Counted from the stretch's first letter, positions 17,806 to 27,395 are shown. The stretch: 64,000 nt of DNA from Gallibacter sp963634825 (GCA_963634825.1 CAVHCP010000001.1:1-64000), one strand, 5' to 3'. The notes: generated from the sequence alone by a model not told the origin. Numbers and translations: made by a program.

Positions 17806-18711
17806 TTACTTCATACGAGTTTCCATTTTAGATATAAGTTCTACGAAAAATTCTGCATTTTCATATTTTGATATCGCACATCTTGCTTTATCGCTTGCTT
17901 CCTTAAGAAGCTCTTGCGATTTTTCTAATCCGAAGAGTGCCGGATATGTGGCTTTATTTGTTTCCTCGTCATGTCCCACATTTTTGCCGAGCTCCTCCGT
18001 TGTGCCTATGATATCCAATATGTCGTCACGAATTTGGAATGCATATCCTAAATTTTTGCCATACTCTTTTAGATCTGACAGCTTTTGCTCATCAGCTCCT
18101 CCTATGTATGCTCCTGCCATTACGGCCGCCTTTATTATTGCTCCCGTCTTATTTTTATTTATATACGAAAGCTCATCAGGAGAAATATCCTTTCCTTCTG
18201 CCAATATGTCCGCAACTTGACCGGCAACCATTCCCGACACGCCACTCGCATTTGCAATGCACTGTGCGGCAAGTATTTTACCTTTTAAAATTTCAATATC
18301 TATATTATTTTCTATACTATCCTTCAAATCCGTAAGCATACCTTCAAATGCGAGATTTAAAAGGCCGTCGCCTGCAAGAGTTGCCATAGCATCGCCATAA
18401 ACGGCGTGGTTTGTAGGTTTGCCCCTACGCAAATCGTCATTGTCTATACATGGCAAATCGTCGTGAATCAGAGAATATGTATGTATATATTCGAGTGCAA
18501 GCGCATAAGCAAGCGCATTATTTATATCACCGCCGCAAAATTCACAACTAGCCAAAAGCAAGACAGGTCTAAGCCTTTTGCCTCCTGCTTTTAGGCTGTA
18601 TTCCATTGCTTCTTTTATTACTTTACTTTGGTCTGCAACATCCGGTATCAAGTCTGTCAGATGATTTTCTGTAATTTCCTTATAATCTTCAAATCTCATT
18701 TTACTCACCAT
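17806..18711 (-). CDS. ispA: Polyprenyl synthetase (farnesyl/geranyl diphosphate synthase)
   Basis: This 301-aa trans-prenyltransferase has the first Asp-rich motif DDLPCIDND (about 90) and second motif DDILD (about 230). It couples IPP to DMAPP or geranyl diphosphate to give C10-C15 precursors. Aromatic residues ahead of the first motif (YIHTYSLIHDD) fit a short-chain product. Its start overlaps the end of xseB by 11 bp; an ATG at 18699 inside that overlap with GGTGAG ahead is an alternative start. Order xseB-ispA-dxs is conserved in Firmicutes. Confidence 0.94.
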   Translation of the reverse strand: MVSKMRFEDYKEITENHLTDLIPDVADQSKVIKEAMEYSLKAGGKRLRPVLLLASCEFCGGDINNALAYALALEYIHTYSLIHDDLPCIDNDDLRRGKPTNHAVYGDAMATLAGDGLLNLAFEGMLTDLKDSIENNIDIEILKGKILAAQCIANASGVSGMVAGQVADILAEGKDISPDELSYINKNKTGAIIKAAVMAGAYIGGADEQKLSDLKEYGKNLGYAFQIRDDILDIIGTTEELGKNVGHDEETNKATYPALFGLEKSQELLKEASDKARCAISKYENAEFFVELISKMETRMK

Positions 18712-18892
18712 ACACTTCTATCTTTTGTTTTTTTTCATTCAAAATCTTTTCGCAAAGCTCGCATTGCTTTAGTCCAAGCTCATATAATTTTGTCGCTTCC
18801 TCTAGTGAAACTTCCTTGTCGCTCAGCTTTATAACTGTTTTTTCAAATTCACTCAAAGCTTCCTCTAGATTATCATTTTTTTGCTTTGACAT
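18701..18892 (-). CDS. xseB: Exodeoxyribonuclease VII small subunit
   Basis: This 63-aa, mostly alpha-helical protein has the family pattern LEEALSEFEKTVIKLSDKEVSLEEATKLYE split over two helices. Several copies wrap the XseA coiled coil to form the single-strand DNA exonuclease VII. It is separated from xseA by 1 bp and overlaps ispA. Length is normal. Confidence 0.92.
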   Translation of the reverse strand: MSKQKNDNLEEALSEFEKTVIKLSDKEVSLEEATKLYELGLKQCELCEKILNEKKQKIEVYGE

Positions 18893-18893
18893 T

Positions 18894-19970
18894 TTATTTT
18901 CCTTTCGTATGTTTGATTTCCTTTACTTCTGCTAATATCTCTCCGCCAAGAGTTTTTATTTTTAGTATGTCATTTATCTTTACATCATCTATGCTAAGTA
19001 TTTGTTTGTCTTTTATATCCGTTACCGTTGCAAATCCAAGCTTTTTTAGCCTCTGTGGATTTAGACTTTCGAGCTGTCTTTTTAAGGCTTCAAATTTTAA
19101 AAAATATTTTTCTAAAATCGAAAGCAGGCTTTCATATATAAATTTCTTATCAAGTTTTAGGTTTTCTCTAAGCTCATCCGTATCGAAAACAGCCATCTGA
19201 GCCGCTGCTGTCGGCGTTTCGGCACGCATATCGGCAACAAAATCTGCAATGGTAAAATCCGTTTCGTGCCCTACCGCTGATATTATGGGAATATCCGAGT
19301 CAAATATAGCTCTTGCTACGCATTCCTCATTAAATGCCCAAAGATCCTCCCGAGAGCCGCCTCCTCTGCCTACGATTATTATCTCATTATCTGTAAAATT
19401 GTCATTTATATCTTTTATGGCATTTGCTATTTCTTTGCCTGCACTATCGCCTTGCACACTTACAGGATATATAAAAATATCCGTATAATCGTTTTTTGAC
19501 CTGATTATCTTTAGCATATCCTGCAAAGCAGCCCCTGTTTTAGCTGTTACAATTGCAATCTTTTTTGGATATTGTGGTAGAGCTTTCTTTTTCTCCTTAT
19601 CAAACAAACCCTCTTTTTCGAGTCTGTTTTTGACCTTTTCAAATGCCATTGCAAGCGCACCCTTGCCCTCCGGCTCAATGCCCTTTATATTTAACGAATA
19701 ATATCCGCCTTTTTCAAAAACATTTACGAAGCCAAGCGCGATGACCTGCATCCCGTCCTCAATCTCATATCTCAGATTTTGAGCATTATATGAGGAAAAA
19801 AAGCATCGTATTGTACTTTTTTCGTCCTTTAGTGAAAAATAAATATGACCCGTATCATGGAATTTAAGATTTGCAATTTCTCCTCTGACATATACATTGC
19901 CAATCATAGGATCGGTTTTGATTATGGATGCTATATAACTGTTTAAAGTACTTACATTTATTGGCTTCAT
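18894..19970 (-). CDS. xseA: Exodeoxyribonuclease VII large subunit (short form)
   Basis: This 358-aa protein has an N-terminal OB fold (about 1-100, YVRGEIANLKFHDTGHIYFSLKD) and the catalytic domain with GRGGGSREDLWAFN and GHETDFTIADFVADMRAPTP-type sequence (here AETPTAAA). XseA is normally about 400-450 aa; the missing part is the long C-terminal coiled coil that binds XseB subunits. It is nevertheless followed by xseB. The C-terminal segment resumes with LNPQRLKKLGFATVTD, so the ends are intact and only the coil is short. It overlaps nusB by 4 bp. Confidence 0.93.
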   Translation of the reverse strand: MKPINVSTLNSYIASIIKTDPMIGNVYVRGEIANLKFHDTGHIYFSLKDEKSTIRCFFSSYNAQNLRYEIEDGMQVIALGFVNVFEKGGYYSLNIKGIEPEGKGALAMAFEKVKNRLEKEGLFDKEKKKALPQYPKKIAIVTAKTGAALQDMLKIIRSKNDYTDIFIYPVSVQGDSAGKEIANAIKDINDNFTDNEIIIVGRGGGSREDLWAFNEECVARAIFDSDIPIISAVGHETDFTIADFVADMRAETPTAAAQMAVFDTDELRENLKLDKKFIYESLLSILEKYFLKFEALKRQLESLNPQRLKKLGFATVTDIKDKQILSIDDVKINDILKIKTLGGEILAEVKEIKHTKGK

Positions 19971-20374
19971 TTTTTACTTCTTTCAATGCTTCCAAGAACA
20001 CCATTTACAAATTTGCTTCCGTCTACGTCGCTATATTTTTTTGCCATTTCAACCGCCTCATTTATAACGACCGGTGCCGGTGTATCCGAATAAAAAATTT
20101 CATATACCGAAACTCTTAAAATCGCAAGATCTATCTTTGCCATCCTTTTTGTATCTCGGCTTTTTGCGAATTTATCTATTTTTTCGTCTATTTCTTTTTT
20201 ATGTAATACAAACGCATTATATCCGTTTTTTAAATATGTAAATGCTTCTTCGTTTGTCTTGTCGATATTCTTACTTTCCAAAAATCTTTCAAACAGTTTT
20301 ACATCATTGTCAGCCTGTGCTTCCATCTGAAAAATTGCTTGCATAAGGATTTCTCTTTGCTCTGTTCGTGTCAT
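19967..20374 (-). CDS. nusB: Transcription antitermination factor NusB
   Basis: This 135-aa all-helical protein has the typical opening RTEQREILMQAIFQME and closing VNEAVEMAKKYSDVDGSKFVNGVLGSI. It binds boxA RNA with NusE (S10) for rRNA antitermination. It lies 12 bp after the asp23 homologue and overlaps xseA, matching the conserved yqhY-nusB-(folD)-xseA order of bacilli; folD is absent here. Confidence 0.94.
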   Translation of the reverse strand: MTRTEQREILMQAIFQMEAQADNDVKLFERFLESKNIDKTNEEAFTYLKNGYNAFVLHKKEIDEKIDKFAKSRDTKRMAKIDLAILRVSVYEIFYSDTPAPVVINEAVEMAKKYSDVDGSKFVNGVLGSIERSKK

Positions 20375-20386
20375 CTTATTTAACCT

Positions 20387-20704
20387 CTATTTTTCTTCTT
20401 GTAATTCTATTCGCTTTACATGGATATTTACGCTTTTAACTATCGCTTCCGTAACGTTTTCGACCTCTTTTTTTACATTTTCCTGTATGTCCCATGCGGC
20501 AGTCGGAATCCTTGTGCCATACTTTAAAATGACATATATATCAAAAGTAACGCCTTCCTTGCCTTGGTCTACCTTTACGCCTTTTGGAAGGAGACGTATC
20601 ACACCCTTTGTCCTTTGTGCTGCGTTTATCGCACATATTTCAAAGACGCGATCCGAAAATCGCTCATCAGATAGATTGTCTAAATGTGTATACTCTTGCT
20701 CCAT
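20387..20704 (-). CDS. Asp23/Gls24 family protein (YqhY-like)
   Basis: This 105-aa Asp23/Gls24 domain protein has a central VTFDIYVILKYGTRIP strand region. B. subtilis YqhY sits in the same place before nusB and is linked to acetyl-CoA carboxylase/lipid homeostasis; staphylococcal Asp23 is a membrane-associated envelope-stress protein. The specific role here is unknown. It appears to be the first gene of the long minus-strand run. A TATAAT lies about 45 bp upstream (20743-20748), without a clear -35. Confidence 0.88.
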   Translation of the reverse strand: MEQEYTHLDNLSDERFSDRVFEICAINAAQRTKGVIRLLPKGVKVDQGKEGVTFDIYVILKYGTRIPTAAWDIQENVKKEVENVTEAIVKSVNIHVKRIELQEEK

Positions 20705-20753
20705 CTTACATGCCTCAAATTTCTTTTTTATACATACTGTTTAATTATAACAG

Positions 20754-20790
20754 AAAAAGGGCAACTTTTTAAGTATAGCTACCCCTTTTT
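20754..20790. terminator. Intrinsic terminator after dnaJ
   Basis: AAAAAGGG (20754-20761) pairs with CCCTTTTT (20783-20790), giving a stem flanked by T-runs on both strands. On the minus strand it ends the heat-shock operon just after the dnaJ stop and separates it from the asp23-nusB run. Confidence 0.65.
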
Positions 20791-20795
20791 CATAC

Positions 20796-21935
20796 TTATT
20801 TAAATAATTCCTTTAAGTTCTTTATAAAGCTACTCTTTTTCGCATAACAGCTTGTATCCACTTCCTTAGACATTTGCTTGATTGCCGATTTTTGTTTTTG
20901 TGAGAGCTTCGTAGGTACCTCTAAGTTGACCTTTACATAAAGATCTCCCTTTCTCTGAGAATGAGGACTTACGATACCCTTGCCCTTAAGTCTAAAGGTA
21001 GTTGCAGGTTGCGTGCCTGCAGGCACTTTATATTTAACTTTTCCCTCAAGAGTCGGTACAACGATTTCGTCTCCAAGAGCCGCCTGCTCAAATGTGATAG
21101 GAATTTCGATCTGTATATCCTGTCCTGCTCTCTTATACATACTATGTGGCTTTACTGCAATTATTATATATAGATCTCCGGCAGGACCCCCATTTTCGCC
21201 CGGCTCGCCTTGACCCCTTAGTGTTATGGCAGATCCGTTGTCAACTCCGGCAGGTACATTTACTGCTATTGTAACGGTTTTTCTCACCTTGCCGGTGCCC
21301 TTGCAATCAGGACAAGGCTTTTCAATTATAGAGCCTGTACCTTTACAATCAGGGCATGTAGACGATGTCTGGAAAACGCCAAAAGGTGTCTGTTTTGAAG
21401 TTAAGATCTCGCCTGTACCTCCGCATGTAGGACAAGTCTTTTTTTCGCTTCCGGGTGCCGCACCGCTACCGTTACATTTTTTACACTCTACATACTTTGT
21501 GAGCTTTATCTGCTTTTTGACGCCAAATGCGGCTTCCTCAAATGTGATAGTCAGATTTTTTTGTATATCCCGTCCACGCTGCGGTCCGTTTCGCCTTCGC
21601 GAAAAGCCACCTCGGTTGCCACCGAACATACCGCCAAACATATTGAATATATCGTCAAATCCGCCAAAATCACCGCTGTAAGCTCCTCCGCCAAAGCCGG
21701 CATTTGGGTCGACCCCGGCATGACCAAATCTATCATATTTTGACTTTTTGTCAGGGTCGCTCAAAATGCCATAAGCCTCGTTGATTTCCTTAAACTTTTC
21801 TTCGGCTTCCTTATCGCCCGGATTTTTGTCCGGATGATATTTCATCGCAAGCTTTCTGTAGGCTCTTTTGATTTCATCATCCGAAGCTCCTTTTTTTAGA
21901 CCTAAGACCTCATAAAAATCTCTTTTTTCAGCCAT
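20796..21935 (-). CDS. dnaJ: Chaperone protein DnaJ
   Basis: This 379-aa type I Hsp40 has an N-terminal J domain with HPDKNPGD (HPD triad), a Gly/Phe-rich linker (about 77-125), four CxxCxGxG zinc repeats (CKKCNGSG, CPTCGGTG, CPDCKGTG twice) and the C-terminal substrate-binding domains. It delivers clients to DnaK and stimulates its ATPase. Its start shares one base with the dnaK stop, and it is the last gene of the CIRCE-controlled operon. Confidence 0.97.
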   Translation of the reverse strand: MAEKRDFYEVLGLKKGASDDEIKRAYRKLAMKYHPDKNPGDKEAEEKFKEINEAYGILSDPDKKSKYDRFGHAGVDPNAGFGGGAYSGDFGGFDDIFNMFGGMFGGNRGGFSRRRNGPQRGRDIQKNLTITFEEAAFGVKKQIKLTKYVECKKCNGSGAAPGSEKKTCPTCGGTGEILTSKQTPFGVFQTSSTCPDCKGTGSIIEKPCPDCKGTGKVRKTVTIAVNVPAGVDNGSAITLRGQGEPGENGGPAGDLYIIIAVKPHSMYKRAGQDIQIEIPITFEQAALGDEIVVPTLEGKVKYKVPAGTQPATTFRLKGKGIVSPHSQRKGDLYVKVNLEVPTKLSQKQKSAIKQMSKEVDTSCYAKKSSFIKNLKELFK

Positions 21936-23794
21936 TATTTATCATCCTCGTCATCTACTACTTCATAGTCGGCATCTACTACATTGTCATCCGCATTGCT
22001 ATTTGCTGCTCCGCCTTGCGCATCTTGCTGTGCGCCTGCCTGAGCCTGTGCCTGTTGCTGTGCTTGTTCATATAGCTTTGCTGACATCTTATGGAAGTGT
22101 TCTGTCAGCTTTTCATTAGCAGCCTTGATTTCATCAACTGTACCATTATTTAGAACCTTCTTTAGCTCCTCTGCGGCGTCATTGATCTCTTTCTTTTCGT
22201 CCTCAGTAAGTTTATCGTCAAGCTCCTTTAGATTTTTTTCTGTTTCGTAAATCAAAGTTTCTGCCTGATTTCTGACTTCTGTCTCTTCCTTCTTCTTTTT
22301 GTCCTCTTCTGCAAATTGCTCTGCTTCTTTTACCTTAGCATTGATTTCTTCCTCAGATAGATTTGTTGAAGAAGTAATTGTTATACTCTGCTCCTTGCCT
22401 GTGCCAAGGTCCTTTGCGCTTACATTTACGATACCATTTGCGTCGATATCAAATGTAACTTCTATTTGAGGTACTCCTCTTGGAGCTGCAGGAATACCAT
22501 TTAGCTGGAATCTACCAAGAGTTATATTATCCTTTGCCATTTCACGCTCACCCTGCATTACATGTATGTCTACAGCAGACTGATTATCTGCAGCAGTTGA
22601 GAATATCTGACTCTTTTTAGTTGGAATTGTTGTATTTCTTTCGATAAGCTTTGTAGCAACTCCGCCAAGAGTTTCGATCGAAAGTGAAAGTGGTGTTACA
22701 TCAAGAAGTAATACGTCATTTACTTCACCTGTCAAAACACCTGCCTGTATAGAAGCTCCGATAGCTACGCATTCATCAGGGTTGACTCCCTTAAATGGAT
22801 CCTTTCCTGTAATTTTCTTAACTGTCTCTTGTACAGCCGGTATCCTTGTAGAACCGCCAACAAGTACGATTTTTGCAATATCCGAAGTTGATACGCCGGC
22901 ATCAGCCATTGCCTTTTTCATTGGTTCGATAGTTGCTTCTACAAGACTTGCTGTAAGCTGTTCAAACTTAGCTCTTGAAATATCCATATTTAAATGAAGC
23001 GGACCATTATCGTTTACTGTGATAAATGGCAGATTTACATTTGTTGTCTGTGCGCTTGAAAGCTCTTTTTTAGCCTTTTCTGCAGCTTCCTTTAGTCTCT
23101 GAAGTGCCATCTGGTCTTTTCTCAGATCTACTCCGTTTTCCTTTGCAAACTCATCAGCCATATAATTCATAAGTGCATTATCAAAGTCGTCGCCACCTAG
23201 CTTGTTGTTACCTGAAGTTGCAAGTACTTCAAATACTCCGTCACCAAGTTCAAGGATAGATACATCGAATGTACCGCCACCAAGGTCATATACTAAGATT
23301 TTGTGATGTCCTTCTTCCTTATCAAGACCGTATGCAAGAGCTGCCGCAGTTGGCTCGTTGATAATTCTCTTTACATCAAGACCTGCAATTTTACCGGCGT
23401 CCTTTGTCGCCTGTTTTTGGCTGTCTGTAAAGTATGCAGGTACAGTTATAACTGCCTCTGTAACCTTTTCGCCAAGATAGCTTTCGGCGTCTGTTTTTAG
23501 CTTAGTCAAAATCATTGCCGAAATATCCTGTGGTGTATATTCCTTACCGTCAATTTTTACCTTGTAGTCCTCACCCATATGTCTTTTTATAGATGAAATT
23601 GTTCTGTCAGGATTTGTAACCGCCTGTCTTTTTGCAGTTTCACCTACAAGTCTTTCTCCATTTTTTGCAAAGCCTACAACTGAAGGAGTAGTTCTGTCTC
23701 CCTCCGCATTTGTTATTACTGTAGGGTCTCCTCCTTCGAGTACCGCTACACAAGAATTAGTTGTTCCTAAATCAATACCTATTACTTTTCCCAT
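21935..23794 (-). CDS. dnaK: Chaperone protein DnaK (Hsp70)
   Basis: This 619-aa protein has the ATPase domain (GIDLGTTNSCVAV at the N-terminus, VYDLGGGTFDVS, VLVGGSTRIPAVQ) to about residue 360, the VLLLDVTPLSLSIETLGG linker and substrate domain, and an acidic Ala/Gln-rich tail. It is an ATP-driven folding chaperone working with the adjacent GrpE and DnaJ. Length is normal for Firmicutes. An 84-bp gap separates it from grpE, and it has its own ribosome site AAAGGAG. Confidence 0.98.
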   Translation of the reverse strand: MGKVIGIDLGTTNSCVAVLEGGDPTVITNAEGDRTTPSVVGFAKNGERLVGETAKRQAVTNPDRTISSIKRHMGEDYKVKIDGKEYTPQDISAMILTKLKTDAESYLGEKVTEAVITVPAYFTDSQKQATKDAGKIAGLDVKRIINEPTAAALAYGLDKEEGHHKILVYDLGGGTFDVSILELGDGVFEVLATSGNNKLGGDDFDNALMNYMADEFAKENGVDLRKDQMALQRLKEAAEKAKKELSSAQTTNVNLPFITVNDNGPLHLNMDISRAKFEQLTASLVEATIEPMKKAMADAGVSTSDIAKIVLVGGSTRIPAVQETVKKITGKDPFKGVNPDECVAIGASIQAGVLTGEVNDVLLLDVTPLSLSIETLGGVATKLIERNTTIPTKKSQIFSTAADNQSAVDIHVMQGEREMAKDNITLGRFQLNGIPAAPRGVPQIEVTFDIDANGIVNVSAKDLGTGKEQSITITSSTNLSEEEINAKVKEAEQFAEEDKKKKEETEVRNQAETLIYETEKNLKELDDKLTEDEKKEINDAAEELKKVLNNGTVDEIKAANEKLTEHFHKMSAKLYEQAQQQAQAQAGAQQDAQGGAANSNADDNVVDADYEVVDDEDDK

Positions 23795-23878
23795 TGTTAT
23801 TATCTCCTTTACTTTTCTTACTTAATTTTCACATTTTATATGTAAATATGTGGCTTTCTTTCACATATCTAAACATAA

Positions 23879-24499
23879 TTAATTTGCAACTTTTACCATA
23901 GAAGGTCTGATGACCTTTCCGTTTAACATATATCCTTTTTGAAGAACCTCGCTGACATTACCGCTTTGGACCTTGTCTGTATCCTCCATCATTACCGCAT
24001 TATGATAATTTGGATCAAATACGACATTCTCCGCTTCGATTTCTGTCACTCCGGCTTCTGTAAGAGCGTCCTTTAGTTGTTTAAATATCAACATCATCCC
24101 TTCCTTAAAGCCGTCCGCTCCGTTGTCCTTATCATCACTTTCTTCCGAATTTTGAAGCGCTCTTTCAAAATTATCTAAGACATCTATCAGCTTTACGACT
24201 ATTTTTTCGTTCGCATAAGCATGGATTTCGCTTCTTTGCTTTTCTGCCCTCTTTTTGTAATTTTGAAAATCTGCCATAAGACGCATATATCGAATATTTA
24301 AATCCTCGTCCTCTGCGCTTTTTTCTTTAGCTTCGTCTGCTTCGCCACCTTCCTCGGTTTTTTTTGCATCCTGCGGATCAGCTTGATCTTCTTTTGAACC
24401 TTTTTCCTGCTCCGCTGTCATTTCTTCTGTTGTTTCTTCTGCTTTTTCTTCCTTGTCTGTCACATTTTCTTTTACATCTTTTGTTTCCTTATTTGTCAT
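23879..24499 (-). CDS. grpE: Nucleotide exchange factor GrpE
   Basis: This 206-aa protein has a long Glu/Lys-rich N-terminal tail (1-65), a coiled coil (RYMRLMADFQNYKKRAEK, about 72-89) and the beta-wing domain ending GYMLNGKVIRPSMVKVAN. It releases ADP from DnaK. It overlaps the hrcA end by 11 bp, the usual arrangement. Confidence 0.96.
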   Translation of the reverse strand: MTNKETKDVKENVTDKEEKAEETTEEMTAEQEKGSKEDQADPQDAKKTEEGGEADEAKEKSAEDEDLNIRYMRLMADFQNYKKRAEKQRSEIHAYANEKIVVKLIDVLDNFERALQNSEESDDKDNGADGFKEGMMLIFKQLKDALTEAGVTEIEAENVVFDPNYHNAVMMEDTDKVQSGNVSEVLQKGYMLNGKVIRPSMVKVAN

Positions 24500-25532
24500 C
24501 TTCGCCTCCTGTAAGTTTAAATGAATTTGTCAAATTGTCAGTTAGATATTCTATTACCGATGTTATCTCACCATATCTCATACGAGTAGGTCCGATAACT
24601 CCAAGCTTGCCTACGAGCTTGCCGTCAACATGATAAGTTGCCGTAATCAAGCTACATTCATTTAAATTGACATCTTCATTTTCCGTACCTATTGTAATCA
24701 TAATGCCGTCATCTCGAGTTGCCATTTTCCTTACAAATTCATCCTTTTGGTCTATCATCTTGATGAAGTCCTCAGCTTTAGATATGTCCTTGTACTCCGG
24801 CATCGAGAATATATTTGTAAGCCCGTCCATATAGAGGTTGACATTTAACATATCCTCAAGCGTCTTTACGAAGTTTGGCATAATATTTTTTGCAAGAGCA
24901 CTCATGGCCTTTGCATCTATTTCAAACGACTGTATGATATCGATCTTAAGCGCTTCGCTCAGCGTCTTTCCTTTGTATGTATATGTCATAGATTTTGACA
25001 AAATGCGGAGCATTTCCTCTGTATAAGCATGGTCGAGTTTTAGCGCTGTATTAGATACCTTGCCCGCTTCCGAAATTATCATAAGTATCACATGCTTTTC
25101 ATCAAGCGGTAAAAATGTAATTGCCTTTAACACGTCCTTTTCTGAGCTTGGTGTTATAGCAAACGATGTCAGATTTGTAATCTGTGAAAGTATTTTTGCG
25201 GCCCTTTCTACCGTTTTATCAAGCTCAGTGAAGTTGTCATACAGCTCCCTTGCAATTATATTTTTTTTGCTTTTAGGAAGCTCTCTTTTCTTCATTATCT
25301 CATTTACATATAACCTATAAGCTTTTTGTGAAGGCACTCTGCCTGCAGAAGTATGAGGATGAGTCAGAAAACCCATCTCCTCAAGATCTGCCATTTCATT
25401 TCTGATGGTTGCAGGACTTACGCCGAGTTCATATTTTTTTGATAATGTCCTCGAGCCTACCGGTTCTGCTGTGGAAATAAAATCGGCTATGATTGCCTGA
25501 AGTATTTTTAGTTTTCTTTCATTTAAATCCAT
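24489..25532 (-). CDS. hrcA: Heat-inducible transcription repressor HrcA
   Basis: This 347-aa repressor has an N-terminal winged helix (GSRTLSKKYELGVSPATIRNEM split over about 21-43) and the C-terminal GAF-like HrcA domain. It binds CIRCE together with GroE-dependent feedback and represses its own operon. The CIRCE element at 25551-25577 lies directly in front of it, showing autoregulation. It is the first gene of hrcA-grpE-dnaK-dnaJ. Confidence 0.97.
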   Translation of the reverse strand: MDLNERKLKILQAIIADFISTAEPVGSRTLSKKYELGVSPATIRNEMADLEEMGFLTHPHTSAGRVPSQKAYRLYVNEIMKKRELPKSKKNIIARELYDNFTELDKTVERAAKILSQITNLTSFAITPSSEKDVLKAITFLPLDEKHVILMIISEAGKVSNTALKLDHAYTEEMLRILSKSMTYTYKGKTLSEALKIDIIQSFEIDAKAMSALAKNIMPNFVKTLEDMLNVNLYMDGLTNIFSMPEYKDISKAEDFIKMIDQKDEFVRKMATRDDGIMITIGTENEDVNLNECSLITATYHVDGKLVGKLGVIGPTRMRYGEITSVIEYLTDNLTNSFKLTGGEDDK

Positions 25533-25550
25533 AACTCCTTCTCCTTTTTA

Positions 25551-25577
25551 TTAGCACTCACTATCTTTGAGTGCTAA
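25551..25577. promoter_or_regulatory. CIRCE operator
   Basis: TTAGCACTC-N9-GAGTGCTAA is a perfect CIRCE inverted repeat, located between the hrcA promoter and its start codon. HrcA binding here represses the heat-shock operon. Confidence 0.98.
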
Positions 25578-25587
25578 CTATATTATT

Positions 25588-25615
25588 AGTATACCCTATA
25601 TTTGGTTCATGTCAA
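25588..25615 (-). promoter_or_regulatory. Sigma-A promoter of hrcA operon
   Basis: On the minus strand, -35 TTGACA (25615-25610) and -10 TATACT (25593-25588) are 16 bp apart, directly upstream of CIRCE. Confidence 0.85.
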
Positions 25616-25664
25616 CATACTAATTTAAATTTTTTTAGATTAAATTTCCTTATGTCAGTAAAGC

Positions 25665-25702
25665 AAAAGGGGCTACACCCGAATTCGGATGTAGCCCCTT
25701 TT
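25665..25702. terminator. Intrinsic terminator after nhaC
   Basis: AAAAGGGGCTACA (25665-25677) pairs perfectly with TGTAGCCCCTTTT (25690-25702). It lies between nhaC and the hrcA promoter, so on the minus strand it ends the antiporter message. Confidence 0.9.
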
Positions 25703-25751
25703 GTATATTGAATATATTTTTAGTTACATAACATTAGCCTTTTAGGATTTT

Positions 25752-27293
25752 TTATGCAGATTTTGCCTCTTTCCTTTCGGAGACCTTCTTGATCACAAAG
25801 AGGATCAAAAGCAGTGCAGCAACTCCAGAACCTAATGTTGTAAATAGGTTGAAGTTTGTAAATGCCGAAACTAAATAACCTACTGCGCATGCTACAGCAA
25901 CTGTCAAGGCGTATGGTATCTGTGTCGAAACGTGATCCATATGATCGCAATCCGCACCTGTTGAAGAGAGAATTGTTGTATCCGATATAGGAGAGCAATG
26001 ATCTCCAAATACCGAACCTCCGAGCGTAGCCGCAAGTGTAACAATTATCAAATTAGGGTCTGTAGCAATTGAATCCTCACAGATCAATAATACGATTGGA
26101 ATCAATATACCGAATGTGCCCCACGCTGTACCCATCGAAAACGATAGAAATGCCGCAACTATAAATATTACAAACGGCAACAATATGAGTGGGAAATGGC
26201 TTACCTGTACAAGATGTCCGATGTATTCGCCTGTCGAAAGCAAATCTCTGCAAACGCCTGAGATTGTCCAAGCTAAAACGAGGATTGTGATAGCAGGTAC
26301 CATCATTTTGATACCGTCATTTACACTACCCATAAAATCTTTGAAGTTGAGTATCTTACGAGGAAGATATAATACAAATGTTACAAGGATAGCTCCAAAG
26401 CCTCCAAGCACAAGCGATGTTGAAGAATCACAATTTCCAAATGCCTCAACTATATTTGTGCCCTCACCCGAGAAAAGACCTCCTGTATAAAGCATTGCAA
26501 GTATGGAAAGGAAAATCAGCGCCAATATAGGAATCAAAAGGTCTTTTACCTGCCCCTTCGACTCGCTATCCTCTACTTCCATATCATTTAATGCTCCAAG
26601 CTCATTTTCGAGCTCTGCTCTCCTTTCGAGCTCTTTCATCGGACCATAGCTTGTATTTGTAGTAGCTACTATTATAACCATAAGTATTGTCAATAATGCA
26701 TATAAGTTAAATGGTATTGTAGCAACGAATGCTAAGATATCACTATCAAATATCTTAGCTCCTGCAAGCGTACTGCCTACTGCTGCCGCCCAAGATGATA
26801 TAGGTGCTATGATACAGACAGGTGCCGCAGTTGAGTCTATCAAATATGCGAGCTTTGCTCTTGCTACACGATACTTATCTGTAACAGGCTTCATAACAGT
26901 ACCTACTGTCAGGCAGTTAAAATAATCATCTACAAATATTATTATTCCCAGAAGACCTGTTGCAAGCTGTGCCATTTTTTTATTTTTAATTTTTTTAGCT
27001 GCCCAGACACCATAGGCCTGAGAGCCGCCACCGGCTGTTACTAAAACGACCAAAACTCCAAGGAGGGCCAAAAACAAAATCATGGTTGCATTTTCACCCA
27101 TTTTTTGTGCCATAAGAGTAAAAGTAGTAGTAATACCTCCCATAAATCCACCGTCGGTAGCAAAAGCATATGTGAAAGTTCCGACAAAAATACCTATAAG
27201 AAGCGATGATATAACCTCTTTTGTTATCAAAGCTAATGCAATAGCTACTATAGGTGGTAATATTGATAATATTCCGACATTAATAGCGTCCAT
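25752..27293 (-). CDS. NhaC-family Na+/H+ antiporter
   Basis: This 513-aa polytopic membrane protein with about a dozen hydrophobic segments has the IIIFVDDYFNCLTVG and DSTAAPVCIIAPISSW motifs of the NhaC family, plus FGDHCSPISDTTILSS in the C-terminal half. It would exchange cytoplasmic Na+ for H+; members of this family also include amino-acid/H+ or malate-coupled exchangers, so the ion is inferred. It has its own promoter (27323-27351), the ribosome site AAAGGAG and a terminator, so it is a single-gene unit. Confidence 0.88.
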   Translation of the reverse strand: MDAINVGILSILPPIVAIALALITKEVISSLLIGIFVGTFTYAFATDGGFMGGITTTFTLMAQKMGENATMILFLALLGVLVVLVTAGGGSQAYGVWAAKKIKNKKMAQLATGLLGIIIFVDDYFNCLTVGTVMKPVTDKYRVARAKLAYLIDSTAAPVCIIAPISSWAAAVGSTLAGAKIFDSDILAFVATIPFNLYALLTILMVIIVATTNTSYGPMKELERRAELENELGALNDMEVEDSESKGQVKDLLIPILALIFLSILAMLYTGGLFSGEGTNIVEAFGNCDSSTSLVLGGFGAILVTFVLYLPRKILNFKDFMGSVNDGIKMMVPAITILVLAWTISGVCRDLLSTGEYIGHLVQVSHFPLILLPFVIFIVAAFLSFSMGTAWGTFGILIPIVLLICEDSIATDPNLIIVTLAATLGGSVFGDHCSPISDTTILSSTGADCDHMDHVSTQIPYALTVAVACAVGYLVSAFTNFNLFTTLGSGVAALLLILFVIKKVSERKEAKSA

Positions 27294-27322
27294 AACGACT
27301 CCTTTCTTTTATAACCACATAG

Positions 27323-27351
27323 ATTATATATGAAAAAATGCGGTTTTGCAA
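27323..27351 (-). promoter_or_regulatory. Promoter of nhaC-family gene
   Basis: On the minus strand, -35 TTGCAA (27351-27346) and -10 TATAAT (27328-27323) have a 17-bp spacer, 30 bp ahead of the start codon. Confidence 0.75.
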
Positions 27352-27395
27352 AAAATTTAGAAAATAGAAGCCTTTATGGACGCTTTTTTAGTTGG

